Positions 21,701 through 33,535 are shown, counted from the stretch's first letter. The stretch: DNA of 64,000 bases from Phymorhynchus buccinoides (GCA_017654935.2 CM065680.1:36055461-36119460), one strand, 5' to 3'. Notes: a model not told the origin generated them from the sequence alone. Numbers and translations: made by a program.

Positions 21701-24700
21701 CTGATGCCTGAATTGACTCTCATTGAGCGTTCTTTAAAATCAATGATGGCATTATCTTTGTTGTTTTTTATGGGGGAAAAGGAGATAGAGTTATTGAAAA
21801 TTAAAAGGGCAGGGCCCAAAATATTTGCCTAATAAATCAAGTTTTTCCCATTATTGAGGTCCTTTTGTTTCTATTTTTTATGGAATATATTTCTATTCCC
21901 TATCAAACATTTGTTTCTTCTTCTACGCTAATTTTAAATTGGATATAGTAATACCAAAGATATTCTAAAAGGGTAAGATGGATTACTTAAGAGCTCGGCG
22001 AACCGGGCTGATAGAGTTATCGTTAGTGGGGACAGTACACTTTTCACAGTGGAGGCTATCCAAAAACTCAGACTGGAACTTGAACGGAGAATTCAACTGG
22101 CCTATCGACGTGTAAAATGTGTCCTGTTTAAAAGGGACATAACCAGTGTTTCTGTCCTCACTACTCATATAGGGAAAAGAGACCGGATGTTTGTCTTCCC
22201 CTATACAGTCTTTGGTAATACTAGTAGGGGATGCTTATATCACGTATTTCCCCCTTTTTTCCCCCACAAAATCATGATAATATATTGATATAGTCACCCA
22301 CGAGAGTAGATGCAATCAATATTGATGAACGTCCATTATCAGACATCTGCATTGTTCTCAGATTTTTGTTGTTATTATAATCAAATATGGCTGTTTTATT
22401 TCAAAGACATTTATGCGAATGCACTTACTGATTTTGATTTCATGGATATGGGCTCTGATTGTTCTGAAAAAACAACAACAACACTGGGCAATGTGTATGT
22501 GTGTCGTGTGCACATGTGCGTGCACGCACATGATAGCATGTGTTTGTCTTTATGTGTGTGTACTCATGTGTTCATGTGTTTCAGTTCCTGGGGTGGGGCT
22601 GACGCCCACAGAAAAGCCCTCAAAGGGCCAGTTGGAGACTGCTCTTGCTGTCACTCACCGGTCCACGGCCTCTGTCGGGCAGTTCCAGGAGAGACTGCCC
22701 AAAGAGAAACAGAAGGGAATAAAAAGAAAGGTGAGCTGTGATTTTTTTTCTGTCCTAAAGTTGTTGTGATCTATCATATTTTGTTATTATGCTGTGAACT
22801 GATACAAAACCATTATGAACCCAAGAAAGTTTGCACACTGGTTAAAACATGAATAACATTTCTTCCTTTACCAATTCCTTTTTCCAAATTTATATCCCGA
22901 GTTTTACAAAACTGCATATTACTTATGATATCGTCAAGCGTATGTTGTGTATGTGTCTGAAATTTGTGCCAGACTAATTTATAACTCACAAGTTTCTTCT
23001 TCTTCTGCGTTCCATGGCCATATGGCCGCAATGGGTAAGGTACGTATGTGTCCGATTTTCAGTTTTCACTGGTCTCCCGGCTGCATACAGCCAACACATT
23101 CCGATTTCGGAGGAGCTCAAAGAAGATAAATTATTTGGAAGATTTTTTTTTTTAAAGCAGGAGAATGGGCCAATAAGTCAGAAAGATAGATGATAGAAAG
23201 CAAAGGGAAAAGGCAGAGTCCAAGAGAGTGGCAGATTAGAGGAAGTTAGAAGCACAGAACTTCCAGAAGGTGGGGGAACTATTTTTTTTATGAAAGACCC
23301 CCAGGTGTCTTCTCTGGGAACTCACAAGTTTGTTCTATTACCTATGATGTTGTCAAGTGTGCGTTGTGTGTGTCTGAAATTTGTGCCAGACTAATTTATT
23401 ACTAGCAAGTTTATTCTATAAAGGGTATGATCCGATCATGATGTTAATGAGGTTGTAGTTTTTTACACAAACATGGTCAACAAAGGCATTGATTGTTACT
23501 GTGAATTGATATTTAACAAAATTCTCATGTCTATGTTCTCATTTAAGGTTCTTTTGATACAATGCTGCAAAATGTGTAGGGAGTAGGCGTGGGAAAGGTT
23601 TGTAAATGAATCAATATTAGTTCTAAGCATTTTCAAAGATGCTGGAGATCTGTTTTCGTATTATTATTTTTTCCATTGTTTGGCATGCCAGTCAATTTCT
23701 TTTGGATGTGGGGAAACTTAGAGAGAGAGAAAAATAGAGATTTTACGCCTTCTGAGTCACCAGACTAAAGAGCTCTATGATTTTATTTTATACCCTGAAG
23801 GCAGTGGGGTTTCTCCCTGCTCTTATCGACTTTTTAACTGCTGTGGGCTTTATATGTGCATAAAACGCACATGTCAGACTTGCTTTAAGTCCCCATCCGA
23901 AGGACTTGACGTTCAGTTCGATTTTCCTGTCAAACTGGAAAGAAAGGGCGAAACCAGGATTCGAACCCAGGTCACTCACACATTGAGTTATTGATTTGTG
24001 CTATTGCTATTGACTTGTCATGAACGAAGTTAAAGTGGAATCTGGATTTAAAGGAGATTTTATAGGGTATCTGTTGTGAAATGTTTCAATTGTTCCTTCT
24101 CTGTGGTTGCAGTTCCTGGTTACTGAAGATGACGAGAAGGAGGCACAGAAGAAGATTCTAAAGAGAATTTCAGAATCTTCCTCCGTTGTGGATTCCAACA
24201 GGGCTGCTAATGCTCTGCAGGCGAAAGAAGAAAGAGAAAGGTAATGTAATGTAAATCGATAAATACAAAAATCCCTGGTTTAATGAGGCTTCATACTACT
24301 CCTTCAGTCCTTGCCAACACGAAAGGGCAATAATTTTAGGCCAGAACTGCCGATGCCCCCTGGTGACGAGTCAGGAGCAGATAATTTTCTGTGGCTATAT
24401 ACTACTAGTTCCTGACAGGCAAGGGTGATAATCTTAAGTAGGGGGCGTTCGCATCTCAGGTCTAGAGACAGGGGCAGAGAATGTTCGGTATAAAGCCTCA
24501 TTGTTAACCAGCATACTGGAATTATAAACCAGCCATTTGTCCTTCAAAAGAAATAATCCAGGCATAGTTTGTCATGTTTGTATTCTTATATAAACTAATG
24601 CTTTCTTTAACTTGCTAGTGTATGGTTTGTATTGAATGTAGTAGTAGGAGTGGGAAGCAAATGTTGAAATGTTGTTGAACACAAGAAAACACATCAGGTT

Positions 24701-26284
24701 TTACATTGGAAAAAAAAATCTGAATAAGTAAGATAATAAATCATAAATAACACCACACAAAAAGACAAAGTTTGCGTATTAAAAAAAAATCTAAACTGTG
24801 TTCGGATTTCATGCATGGAAAAAAAAGTATAAAAAAAGAAAAGAAAAAAACACCTAAACAAACACCCCCCCCCCCCCACCCACACACACACACACACCAC
24901 ATACACAAAAAAGAAGAAAAACACCCACCAAAAAACTGAAGTACTTTCCCCCTGTCCTTTATTAACAAAAGTCTTGTAACTTTAAGAAATTGATATCTTG
25001 ATGTCATTGTCAGATTATCTGTAGAGCCATGATTGTTAAAATAAGTGGAGGCTGTAACTATAATCAATGCTCCTTTTTGAGATTGTCTAATGAAGTATGG
25101 ATCAAGCGATAGCTGTCTTATGCTGATGCAGATAGTATAAGAATACCTAATCACAAATTAAGGTATCGCACATATCTAGTCACAAATTTGCCTGATTTTT
25201 ATCAGATCATTTGAAAATGTTGGGGTTTTGCGTGTGTTTTTGTGTACACTGATACAGTTAATAGCAGTGAAAAATAAGATGACAAATATTCTTATTTATT
25301 TCAACTACAGTGGACCTCCCTTATTAACCCTTTCACCGCTAATGTCGCATTTTAGGACCACAATGGTTATGACCCAAGTCAGTAAAAGGTGTGAAAATAA
25401 GATATGTTTTCATCCTATAACCTTATGTTATTAATGTTGGGAGATAAGGAAAGGCTTTATTTGACACATGTCATAAGGCGATTCACTGTATTGCTGACAC
25501 CAACTTTTCTTTACCCAGGTAAATTTGACAGAATTTTTTTAGCTAAAAATGGCTGGCGGCAAAAGGGTTAAAAAAAATAACCTGTTATTTTCTCCGAGAC
25601 ATTGCCCTTTGTAAATATTAAAATTAATTACCTCCCTTATACAATTCCCTCCCATTTGAGGGTCAAAATAGAGAAAATGTGTTGATATGAATGTGATGCT
25701 ATAATTAAGAATCAATGTATATATTGTACATAATGTTACTTTCCCACTCCCCACCCTCTTCCCTGTTTTTGTAACTTGTTTGTTTCTTTGTTTATTTCCC
25801 CTCTTTGCCCCTTTCTTTATTGTTTACCACTTTGGAATCTTTAGTTCCTTCGTTTTTTGTGTGTGTGTTTTTACGGATGGCTTGATGAAAAAAAGTATAT
25901 TATTTGCTTATTCAATGTTCCATCTGGAAATAAAATTTTGACTTGACTTGACTTGAGACCTCATTTTGGATGATTTTTTGAAGGTCTTATAAGGGAGGTT
26001 CCACTGTATAGCCTATAGTGTAGGAATGGTAACATATCATGGTCATTGTATAATTATGCTGATTTTTTCTTTGTTTCAGGGCTGCTTCCAAAAAAGAGGG
26101 TGAAGGGAAAAGAAAGGCGGGCAGCAAAGGAAAAGGGGGCAAGGGATTGAAAGGGGCAAAAGGAAAGAAAGGGGGGATGGGAGGAAAAGGGGGGATGGGA
26201 GGAAAAGGGGGGATGGGAGGAAAAGGGGGGAAAGGAAGCAAAGCAGGAACAGGGAAAAAGACTGGTGGTAAAAAGAGACATTAA
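15675..26284 (+). CDS. RRS1: RRS1, main copy (seven exons, N-terminal exon missing)
   Basis: Exons are 15675-15713, 16943-17044, 20256-20331, 21226-21333, 22585-22730, 24113-24240 and 26080-26284 (TAA). They total 804 nt, an exact multiple of three, and all phases agree (0,0,1,1,0,2). The product matches RRS1: LPEPATVLPREK, then a KPKETTKWEKFAQLKGI block, QYKPRWGYNR, DPMEDQFEKLKKQKK, STASVGQFQERLPKEK, and a Lys/Gly-rich tail ending KKRH. RRS1 acts with RPF2 in the nucleolus to install the 5S RNP in the 60S precursor. About 90 N-terminal residues usual in the family are not in the window. The 5' exon must lie in DNA displaced by the rearrangement or missing from the assembly. Some relatives have no introns in this gene. 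Confidence 0.93.
15803..16052. mobile_element. piggyBac-type MITE in an RRS1 intron
   Basis: TTAA at 15803-15806 and 16049-16052 flank inverted termini CCCTTTCACCGCCA / TGGTGGTGAAAGGG. The piece gtggtgctaaaatgcgac near the right end is the reverse complement of the left part of 3891-4138, so the two are one family in opposite orientations. Copy at 42113-42368. Confidence 0.65.
16142..16318. mobile_element. Tigger/pogo-like MITE, 177 bp
   Basis: Ends TA-CAGTGGAACCTCCCTTAT and ATAAGGGAGGTTCCACT-ATA, with TA at both sides. The motif gtcttata recurs four times in the interior. Same family as 3873-4576. Copy at 42457-42636. Confidence 0.7.
16796..16875 (+). mobile_element. LINE/SINE 3' tail fragment
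   Basis: The phrase ttgtaaagcgctctgagg ... gagcgctatagaag followed by (ttatta)n is typical of 3' ends of CR1/L2-type retrotransposons and the SINEs that use them. Nothing of the body is seen upstream. Copy at about 43140-43227, with a poly-C run inserted. Confidence 0.5.
16943..17044 (+). CDS. RRS1: RRS1 exon (VPKPKETTKWEKFAQ...)
   Basis: 102 nt between ctgcgacag and gtaatg, phase 0 to 0, 34 residues. It carries the family core TKWEKFAQLKGIQSRKKG and WDEEAK. Identical protein in the copy at 43301-43402. Confidence 0.93.
17045..18778 (+). other. RRS1 intron, no gene seen
   Basis: Part of the intron before the QYKPRWGY exon. No credible coding frame. A full CRE palindrome TGACGTCA occurs near 17526-17533, but there is no sign of a promoter. 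Confidence 0.5.
18779..18865. repeat. Dispersed repeat end (shared with 58551-58630)
   Basis: The phrase gacacactgacccaccacgattaagtccctt ... gtagctgtgacccacatacaaatgccccc recurs with few changes at 58551-58630, far from RRS1. It may be one end of a transposon whose decayed gene start is at 19288-19398. Copies in the segmental block at about 45146-45230. Confidence 0.5.
19149..19398 (-). pseudogene. Possible piggyBac-like transposase N-terminal remnant
   Basis: On the minus strand an ATG at 19398 starts MSANHKRGLHFSAKEVLEII, which resembles the F(S/T)A-EEVL-x-I start of many piggyBac-type transposases. The frame hits TGA after 37 codons, and an acidic DVLQSSDSEDES piece continues in another frame down to 19149. 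The catalytic domain is absent. Copies are at 45509-45760 (-) and 33536-33790 (+), and the inverted copy carries the same stop. Family assignment rests on this short N-terminus only. Confidence 0.35.
19622..20126. repeat. 43-bp minisatellite, about 12 units
   Basis: The unit is 43 bp, built from ccgtctcccggttcag, a variable tctctgcag or atcctgcag, then cagcagtagggtgctg. About 12 units lie just upstream of the QYKPRWGY exon. The inverted copy at 32815-33316 keeps a similar array, while the third copy at 45997-46054 has only about one and a half units. GC-rich and CAG/CTG-containing, it can form hairpins. Confidence 0.95.
20256..20331 (+). CDS. RRS1: RRS1 exon (QYKPRWGYNRKDPSK...)
   Basis: 76 nt between gattgcag and gtgaga, entering phase 0 and leaving phase 1. 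It codes QYKPRWGYNRKDPSKSWALE and then VPENA, matching the RRRWGYQR...EVPGNA block of vertebrate RRS1. Confidence 0.93.
20484..20510 (+). promoter_or_regulatory. Cluster of AGGTCA half-sites
   Basis: The run aaggtcattggtcaaaggtcaaggtca contains four AGGTCA or GGTCA words, including a GGTCA-A-AGGTCA direct repeat with one-base spacing, the DR1 layout bound by RXR/HNF4-type nuclear receptors. It lies in an RRS1 intron. Such AGGTCA strings also occur in dispersed repeats, so function is doubtful. Confidence 0.25.
21226..21333 (+). CDS. RRS1: RRS1 exon 4 (DPMEDQFEKLKKQKK...)
   Basis: 108 nt between tttcag and gtactc, phase 1 to 1. It codes DPMEDQFEKLKKQKKESVAK and then NELQRLRNIARG, the most conserved helix of the family. 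This exon is absent from the copy at 41986-52683. Confidence 0.93.
21458..21710. mobile_element. MITE with CAGGCATCAGAAT termini
   Basis: The left end CAGGCATCAGAATTGTCAGA and the right end TCTGACTATTCTGATGCCTG are inverted repeats, 13 bp perfect and longer imperfect. Both sides are flanked by AATTGA. The element is 253 bp with the word cagaggat repeated inside. CAG-starting termini suggest hAT, but a 6-bp duplication is shorter than the usual eight. Other copies: 1-246, and 47863-48094 lacking the left end. Confidence 0.6.
22585..22730 (+). CDS. RRS1: RRS1 exon 5
   Basis: 146 nt between tgtttcag and gtgagc, phase 1 to 0. Codes the VPGVGLTPTEKPSKGQ to KGIKRK block, including STASVGQFQERLPKEK. 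Confidence 0.93.
23040..23305 (+). repeat. R270 dispersed repeat, copy in block B
   Basis: Same intronic position and sequence as 1577-1845. Confidence 0.55.
24113..24240 (+). CDS. RRS1: RRS1 exon 6
   Basis: 128 nt between ggttgcag and gtaatg, phase 0 to 2. Codes FLVTEDDEKEAQKKILKRIS through NALQAKEERER. Confidence 0.93.
25306..26008. mobile_element. Tigger-like MITE with nested piggyBac-type MITE, copy in block B
   Basis: Same nested pair as 3873-4576. The TTAA-flanked inner element is at 25324-25571. Confidence 0.6.
26080..26284 (+). CDS. RRS1: RRS1 last exon
   Basis: Follows tttgtttcag, phase 2 entry, TAA at 26282-26284. The tail is a run of Lys/Gly with three GGMGGK units (two in copy A) and ends GGKKRH. 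Basic repeat tails are usual in RRS1 and fit nucleolar and RNA contact. Confidence 0.92.
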
Positions 26285-27130
26285 GAAGGGTGAACTGGAA
26301 ATACCCTGTTTATCTGTACTTAGGTTAATGTCAGAAGATGGGAGAATGAGAGTGCATGTGATTCTGAGAGGAAAGAACAGAAGAACCGTTGGAATATTAA
26401 ATATGAACGAAAAATGGCATTTTGTCGTATTTTGTATTATGATGAGAGTTATGTGTGTCAGACCTCTTTTCTGCCATGTTTAATCATTAATCCCCTCACC
26501 TCCTGCCCCATCCCTCCTCATGATTTTACTGGTAGGGTTAAAAGAGACCATGAAACCTCTGTGTTGTAAACGTTTGACATTGTTAAGTTTCTATGTGTTT
26601 AAATGTTAAGTTTGTATGTGTACTTTTAAATGCTTTGGTTGTTTTACAATTTCATGCCAATCAGGTTGTACCATCAAAATCTGGTCTTCATTTGGACTTC
26701 TTGGGCAGATAAGGAAAACATTGAAATATGATTCTGTGACTGATTGTAAGTCATTTGTTTTTACTTTTAAGTTTCTTTAGTACATAGATTTCCCCATATA
26801 CATAAGGCCTAATTTACAGAACAAAACAACCACCAACCAACCAACAAATAAACAACCCCCCGATAAAATTAAAAAAAAAGAAGAAAGTATCCAACTTAAA
26901 CAAGTTTTCCATTGAGTTTGAATGTTGATTAGTTTTGCTTTGATTTTATAAGCTGTACTGTCCAAAAAAAGAAACATAGGTGTCAAAGAGCTGGAAGGAT
27001 GTAACTAAACTACGGAAAATGACCACTTGCTTATTTGTTTATTGTGTGCTTTGAGCGCTAGTCGCATGACCACAGTGGAAATATTTTGGAAAGTATTGAA
27101 ATTCAAAATAAATTATATTCTAAAAAAGTG
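26285..27130 (+). other. RRS1: RRS1 3' UTR (main copy)
   Basis: Non-coding, with AATAAA at 27107-27112 followed by a T-rich stretch. Nearly identical to 4835-5670. Confidence 0.55.
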
Positions 27131-28229
27131 TGTTTCTTTTTTTAGGGACAATATTGTAATGTTTTGTTTTCTTTCATAATACAAATTGGAAAGGGAATGA
27201 AACGTTAGGATTTCAAATGAAATTTCGATTGTGATTGTAAACAGTTTCATAATTTACATTTGAATGAAAAAGACATGGGTGTTTCAACAAAATCCTTGAA
27301 AACCTAAAAATCTGGGGCCAAGGGCGGTAAGTCAAATACAGGTGTTCTGTGACTCCATTTTAAAGAAAGAGACGCAGAGAAGCAAAAGCAGTACATTATT
27401 TCAACAGTCAAAACACCGAACGGGAACAGTTGTCACGCATAGAAGTAATTATGTGTCACAGCGAAAATACCAAAAAAACAGACGTAAGCATGTATAAGTC
27501 ATAAAAAATATTTATTTCATATTTTAAAAATGGTAAAAGAGAAAAAGGGTAAATCTGGTACATGGAACAGATGGGGGATGAGAAGTGTGTAGAAAAGTAC
27601 TATTTTATTCAGTGAGATTATCACATCAAGAAAACAAACTATATCACTGCACGCATTTAAAATCAAAGTCATTGCTTGAGAAAACGTTCACATCAGCAAG
27701 CTGAAATGTGTTTCAAAACAAGTCCACAACTATCCAATACTTCAATGCATATAAACAAGTCATTGTATAAATGAGACAAAACAAACTCGGCTTTAAACAC
27801 ATAAAAACAGTAGCAGTTTTCATGTTTCAAAAGTTTCTCGTTCTTGTTTAAAAAGTGAAAATGACCAAAAGACATCTGTACATATCACAGATCAGGGCCC
27901 GTGAGAATCAAGTATGTACAACGGGGTTCACATCAGTTGCAACAGTTATGTTTTCAGAATGAGAAAATGACATGTTAATCACAGGAATGGTACATAAATG
28001 GGGCTGATCATCACAAAACGATGGCAAATGGAAAGCAATGTGGTGGTTTTGGTTGGGTGATGAAGGGGTATATAAAGAAACAAACAAGACTGTGCAGAAC
28101 ACTTCGGACTGCACAGTATATTTTTCAATAAGCGTATCAATTCTCACACAGATAGATATGTGTGTACAGATATACACACCGACTGACACACACACACATG
28201 CAGTTTGCATACATTTACACAAACACACA

Positions 28230-28265
<36 letters not shown>

Positions 28266-28449
28266 ACACACTCATGCAGACAAAGTGGGAATCAAACATT
28301 GAAAATGCATGATGGACTAAAAGTAACTTCTTGTCTGTCGCATGATCCGATGACAAACACCAAGTCATGTCAATCCCCATCACCTCTCAAGGAAAGAAAG
28401 TACATTCCCATTGTATTAAAATATTTGATGAAAATGAGAAATAGACAAC

Positions 28450-28949
28450 NNNNNNNNNNNNNNNNNNNNNNNNNNNNNNNNNNNNNNNNNNNNNNNNNNN
28501 NNNNNNNNNNNNNNNNNNNNNNNNNNNNNNNNNNNNNNNNNNNNNNNNNNNNNNNNNNNNNNNNNNNNNNNNNNNNNNNNNNNNNNNNNNNNNNNNNNNN
28601 NNNNNNNNNNNNNNNNNNNNNNNNNNNNNNNNNNNNNNNNNNNNNNNNNNNNNNNNNNNNNNNNNNNNNNNNNNNNNNNNNNNNNNNNNNNNNNNNNNNN
28701 NNNNNNNNNNNNNNNNNNNNNNNNNNNNNNNNNNNNNNNNNNNNNNNNNNNNNNNNNNNNNNNNNNNNNNNNNNNNNNNNNNNNNNNNNNNNNNNNNNNN
28801 NNNNNNNNNNNNNNNNNNNNNNNNNNNNNNNNNNNNNNNNNNNNNNNNNNNNNNNNNNNNNNNNNNNNNNNNNNNNNNNNNNNNNNNNNNNNNNNNNNNN
28901 NNNNNNNNNNNNNNNNNNNNNNNNNNNNNNNNNNNNNNNNNNNNNNNNN
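28450..28949. other. Assembly gap, 500 N
   Basis: Exactly 500 N, a conventional scaffold-join length. The true distance and even adjacency of the flanks are unknown. Sequence left and right of it belongs to the same locus in opposite orientations. Confidence 0.99.
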
Positions 28950-29604
28950 TTAAAGCAAGTTTCGCTGCGTACATGGTGCGTTTTATGCACATATAAAGCC
29001 CTAAGGTGTCATAATCTCGTTAAAAACTGGTCGTGTTATAAGATTGTCCATGTCTGGTAGAACCTGCCACTTATGGCCACGCTCATCTTCAGGGTATCCA
29101 TACCAAACATAGGAAGGCTTCACTTTTAGTGTTCAGTGTGTGCCTTTCTCACGATAATGGCGTAAAGATCATCTCTATTTGAGATCTCTCAAGTTTCCCC
29201 GCACTCCACAAAATATTGAAACTGCAATGGACAACATTCATAGTGGAAAAAATAATATACTAAAACAGATCTCCTCATGTTGAAAATGCTTAGACTAATG
29301 TTGATTCATTTACAAACCTTTCCCAACGCCTACTCCTACAACATTTGCAGGCATTGTATCAAAAGAACCTTAAATGAGAACATAGACTGAGAATTTGTTA
29401 AATATCATTCACAGTATCAATCAAGCCTTTGTTGACCATGTTTGGTGTAAAACTACAACCTCCATTAACATCATGATCGATCATTACCCTTTATGAATAA
29501 ACTTGCTAGAATAAATTAGTCTGGGCCAAAGTTCAGACACACACACGCACCTTGGCAACATCATAGGTAATGAGAGACAAACTTGTGGAGTTCCCAAGAA
29601 GACA

Positions 29605-29872
29605 CCGGGGTCTTTCATAAAAAAAATAGTTTCCCCGTCACCTTCTGGAGTTCTGTGCTTCTAACTTCCTCTAATCTGCCACTCTCTGGACTCCTGCCTT
29701 TTTCCCTTTGCTTTCTATCCTCTCTCTTCTGACTTATTGGCCCATTCCTCCTGCTTTAAAAAAAAAAATCTTCATAATTTATCTTCTTGAGCTCCTCCGA
29801 ATCGGAAGGTGTTTGGCTGTAATGCGCCGGGAGAACCAGTGAACATCTGAAAATCCGGACCATACGTACCTT
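29605..29872 (-). repeat. R270 dispersed repeat, inverted copy
   Basis: Reverse complement of 1577-1845 with several mismatches; part of the inverted segmental copy. Confidence 0.5.
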
Positions 29873-30179
29873 AACCCATGCGGACATATGGCCATGGAAC
29901 GCAGAAGAAAAGAAGAAACTTGTGAGTTATAAATTAAAGTCTGGCACAAATTTTCAGACGACACCAACATAACGCTTGACTATATCATAAGTAATATGCA
30001 GTTTTGTAAAACTCGGGATATAATTTGTAAAAAGGAATTGTTAAAGGAAGAATGTTATTCATGTTTTAACCATTGGTGCAAACTTTTCTTGGTTCATAAT
30101 GGTTTTGTATCAGTTCACAGCATAATAACCAAATTGATAGATCACCACAACTTTAGGAACAGAAAAAAATCACACTCAC

Positions 30180-32670
30180 CTTTCTTTTTATTCCCTCTAG
30201 TTTCGCTTTGGGCAGTCTCTCCTGGCACTGCCCGCAGAGCCGTGGACCGGTGAGTGACAGCATAGAGCAGTCTCCACACGGCCTTTGAGGGCTTTTTTCC
30301 TGGGGCTTCAGCCCCACCCCAGGAACTGAACACATGAACACATAGTACACACACATAAAGACACACATTGCTATCAATTGCCGTGCATGCACATGTGCAC
30401 ACGACACACATACACCTTGGCCCAGTTGTTGTTGTTGTTTTTTTTCAGAACAATCGAGGCCCATATCCATGAAATCAAAATCAGTAAGTGCATTCGCATA
30501 AATGTCTTTGAAATAAACAGCCATATTTGATTATAATAACACAAAAATCTGAGACAATGCAGATTGTCTGATGATGGCGTTCATCAAGTTTGATTGGCAT
30601 CTACATCCTCGTGCGGTGACTATATCAAGATATTATCATGATTTTGTGGGGGAAAAAGGGGGAAATACGTGTCATATAAGCATCCTACTAGTTTACGAAA
30701 GACTGTATAAGGGAAGATAGTCATCTGGTCTCTTTGTGTGCCCTATATGATATGATCGACATAACCACTGGTATGTCCTTTTAAACAGGACACATTTTAC
30801 ACTTCGATAGGCCAGTTGAATTCTCCGTTCAGTTCCAGTCTGAGTTTTTGGATGCTTCCACTGTGAAAAGTGTAACTGTCCCACAACGTAACTCTATCAG
30901 CCCGGTTCGCCGAGCCTTAAAGTAATCCACTTACCCTTTTAAAGACTATCTTTGGTATTACTATATCCAATTTAAATTAGCGTAGAAGAAAAACAAAATG
31001 TTGATAGGAATAGAATATAATTCATAAAAAATAGAAACAAAAGGACCTCATAATGGAAAAACTTGATTTTTAGGCAAATATTTTTGGCCCTGCCCTTTTA
31101 ATTTTCAATAACTCTAGTCTCCTTTCCCCCATAAAAAACAACCAAGATAATGCCATCATTGATTTTAAAGAACGCTCATGGAGAGTCATTCAGGCATCAT
31201 GATAGTCAGAAGTCCCATCCTCTGAAAACTCGGGTAAGGGCTATCTATGCCCTAGACTGAAGAGGGACAACATTGAAATGATTCCGAACACCAACCAAAA
31301 AAGGCTAATATAGTGATAAAATCACTTCTAAATCTATTAGGCCCTCAAGGATAATACTGATCAAAGGCAAAACCTCTGACATGTAGGCCAATCCTCTGTC
31401 AGAAATTCTTAATCTCTCTGATCCTCTGACACTTCTGATGCCTGTCAATTGTTTAAAGATTTCATAATTCGCAGTATTACATGTAAAAATGCATTCATCC
31501 TACCTTGGTGTCTCTTATAAACTTTATTTTCAAAGAAAACGTCAATATGGCAGTGTGTAGCAGAGTCTTTGGATTTTGTTCCTCTGGCGATGATTCGCTA
31601 AGGCGTTGCAACTCGTTCTTTGCAACGCTCTCTTTCTTTTGTTTTTCAGCTTTTCAAACTGATCTTCCATTGGCTCTGAAACCACAACACAAACGTAAAA
31701 GCAAAGGTGGGGGGTATTTTAACAGCACCGTATAATTTACAAAAAACAAATAACTGAATTTCCTTTCTGACATCCTTTAAACCGTAAATTTCAAACAAAT
31801 ATAAACAAAGGGGAACAAACACATCACCACATTAACATATTTTGGGCAACACAAAAAGTCTAAACTACTGTAATTCTAAGAAAGTTAAATCTGATATGCA
31901 CGTGCATGCACCATGGATCGAATGAAACTGTCCCAGACAAGAAAAATCATAGGACAATATCCTGCTCTTGCAAAATCATAAGACATTAGACAATCCTGCC
32001 CAGTTTTAAAAAATTTGAATAGTAAATTTGCCAAGACAGGCAAAACACAATAGGACCATTTTCAGTTTTAAATAGACTCTGTCTCGGGGCCTCAGGACAT
32101 CACTGCTTAATGGCTTCTTGTTTTTATAATTTTTCCTCTTGAAAACCATGTCCCATTTTAAAGTTAAAAAAATTTTTTTTTATGAAAAAACCCCAAAGCA
32201 TAACACTTTCTCAAGGGGAAATTTCTTTTGATATTTTATATAGACGCTACTACCCAACCTAGAGGGTGTCAACAATCTGATCAAAATAGTCAAATGTTTA
32301 ATGTAGAATTAGTGTCGTAACATGTAGAATTAGCAGCTCCAGCAATCTCTTACACTTCATATTCTAAATTTACTTAACACGAGCGTTTAAGACACTGCGC
32401 AGCACATTTTCTGCTCCAGTGACCTTGACCTTTGACCATGACCTTATTTGTGGTGCTTGGCCTAGAATAACCTAGGTGCACTATGTGCATGCAAAATTCC
32501 GTTCAAATGTTATCGTCTTAACATTGTTCAGCCATGACAGACAGAATTGCGAGATTTACAAATCATAAAAGATGCAGTAGTAAACCAAATCTCACCAGCA
32601 TTCTCGGTACCTCCAGTGCCCAACTCTTGGAGGGGTCCTTCGATTGTAGCCCCATCGTCGCGTTGTATTG
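30180..32670 (-). pseudogene. RRS1: RRS1, inverted fragment (exons 5, 4, 3) with frameshifts
   Basis: On the minus strand the exon equivalents are 32670-32596 (75 nt instead of 76), 31675-31567 (109 instead of 108, with several indels and the donor GT lost) and 30325-30180 (146 nt but with internal changes). As written they cannot give a working RRS1. Exons 1, 2, 6 and 7 are absent because the inverted arm stops short of them. The errors look like base-calling or consensus indels as much as true decay, so this may be an artefact of assembly and not a pseudogene. Confidence 0.75.
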
Positions 32671-32814
32671 CTGCAATAAGAGATTGTTATTCATACTCAT
32701 TCAAAGACTACTTTATTATCTCAACTGTGAAAATTTATCACGTGGTTTGTATTGCTAATAGTACTTAACCTTTCCGTGCAACGGTTTGGTTCACGTATGG
32801 CTGCTGGGTCAGGA

Positions 32815-33316
32815 TCCTGAACCAGAGAACGGTGCAGCACCCTATTAACTGCTGCTTGCAGAGACCTGACCGGTGACGGTGCAGCACCCTACTACTGCTG
32901 CTGCAGAGACTGACCGGGAGGACGGTGCAGCATCCTACCGCTGCTGCAGAGACTGAACCGGGAGACGGTTCAGCACCCTACTGCTGCTGCAGAGACTGAA
33001 CCAGGAGACGGTGCAGCACCCTACTGCTGCTGCAGGATCTGAACCGGGAGATGGTGCAGCACCCTACTGCTGCTGCAGGATCTGAACCGGGAGACGGTTC
33101 AGCACCCTACTGCTGCTGCAGGATCTGAACCGGGAGACGGTGCAGCACCCTACTGCTGCTGCAGACTGAACCGGGAGACGGTGCAGCACCCTACTACTGC
33201 TGCAGAGACTGAACCGGGAGACCGTGCAGCACCCTACTGCTGCTGCAGACTGAACCGGGAGACGGTGCAGCACCCTACTGCTGCTGCAGAGACTGAACCG
33301 GGAGACGGTGCTGCAG
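32815..33316. repeat. 43-bp minisatellite, inverted copy
   Basis: Reverse complement of the array at 19622-20126, about 12 units, with degenerate units at its left end (32815-32930). Confidence 0.9.
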
Positions 33317-33535
33317 TCACTGGCTGCATGAACTTTGAAAAATTCTCTAGCTTCCCCATTTTCGGTGTAAGGGAAACAACCTCTCTTAAATGCGTTCTAT
33401 GGATATCTTAGCTAGGTTATCGATGCTAGTTTGGATGCCTCTAACGTGTACACGTGCAAGAATGTGAGATTGGAATGCTGAACCCGGTATCAGGTTTTTC
33501 CGACTAAGCAGTCAGGAATTTCACCGGCAAAAAAA

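Larger units (their letters stand above)
21466..28449 (+). repeat. Segmental copy B of the 1-6988 block
   Basis: Direct, nearly identical repeat of 1-6988 ending at the N gap. See 1-6988 for contents. RRS1 exons 5 to 7 of the main gene lie here. Confidence 0.9.

Noticed and set aside
28038..29060. Long frames crossing the N gaps (also 53376-54296)
   Set aside because: Made of unknown bases; no real coding evidence on either side.
33064..33411. Open frames with Ser/Ala/Cys or Arg/Pro repeats over the minisatellite
   Set aside because: They arise from the 43-bp repeat being free of stops; no start context or homology.
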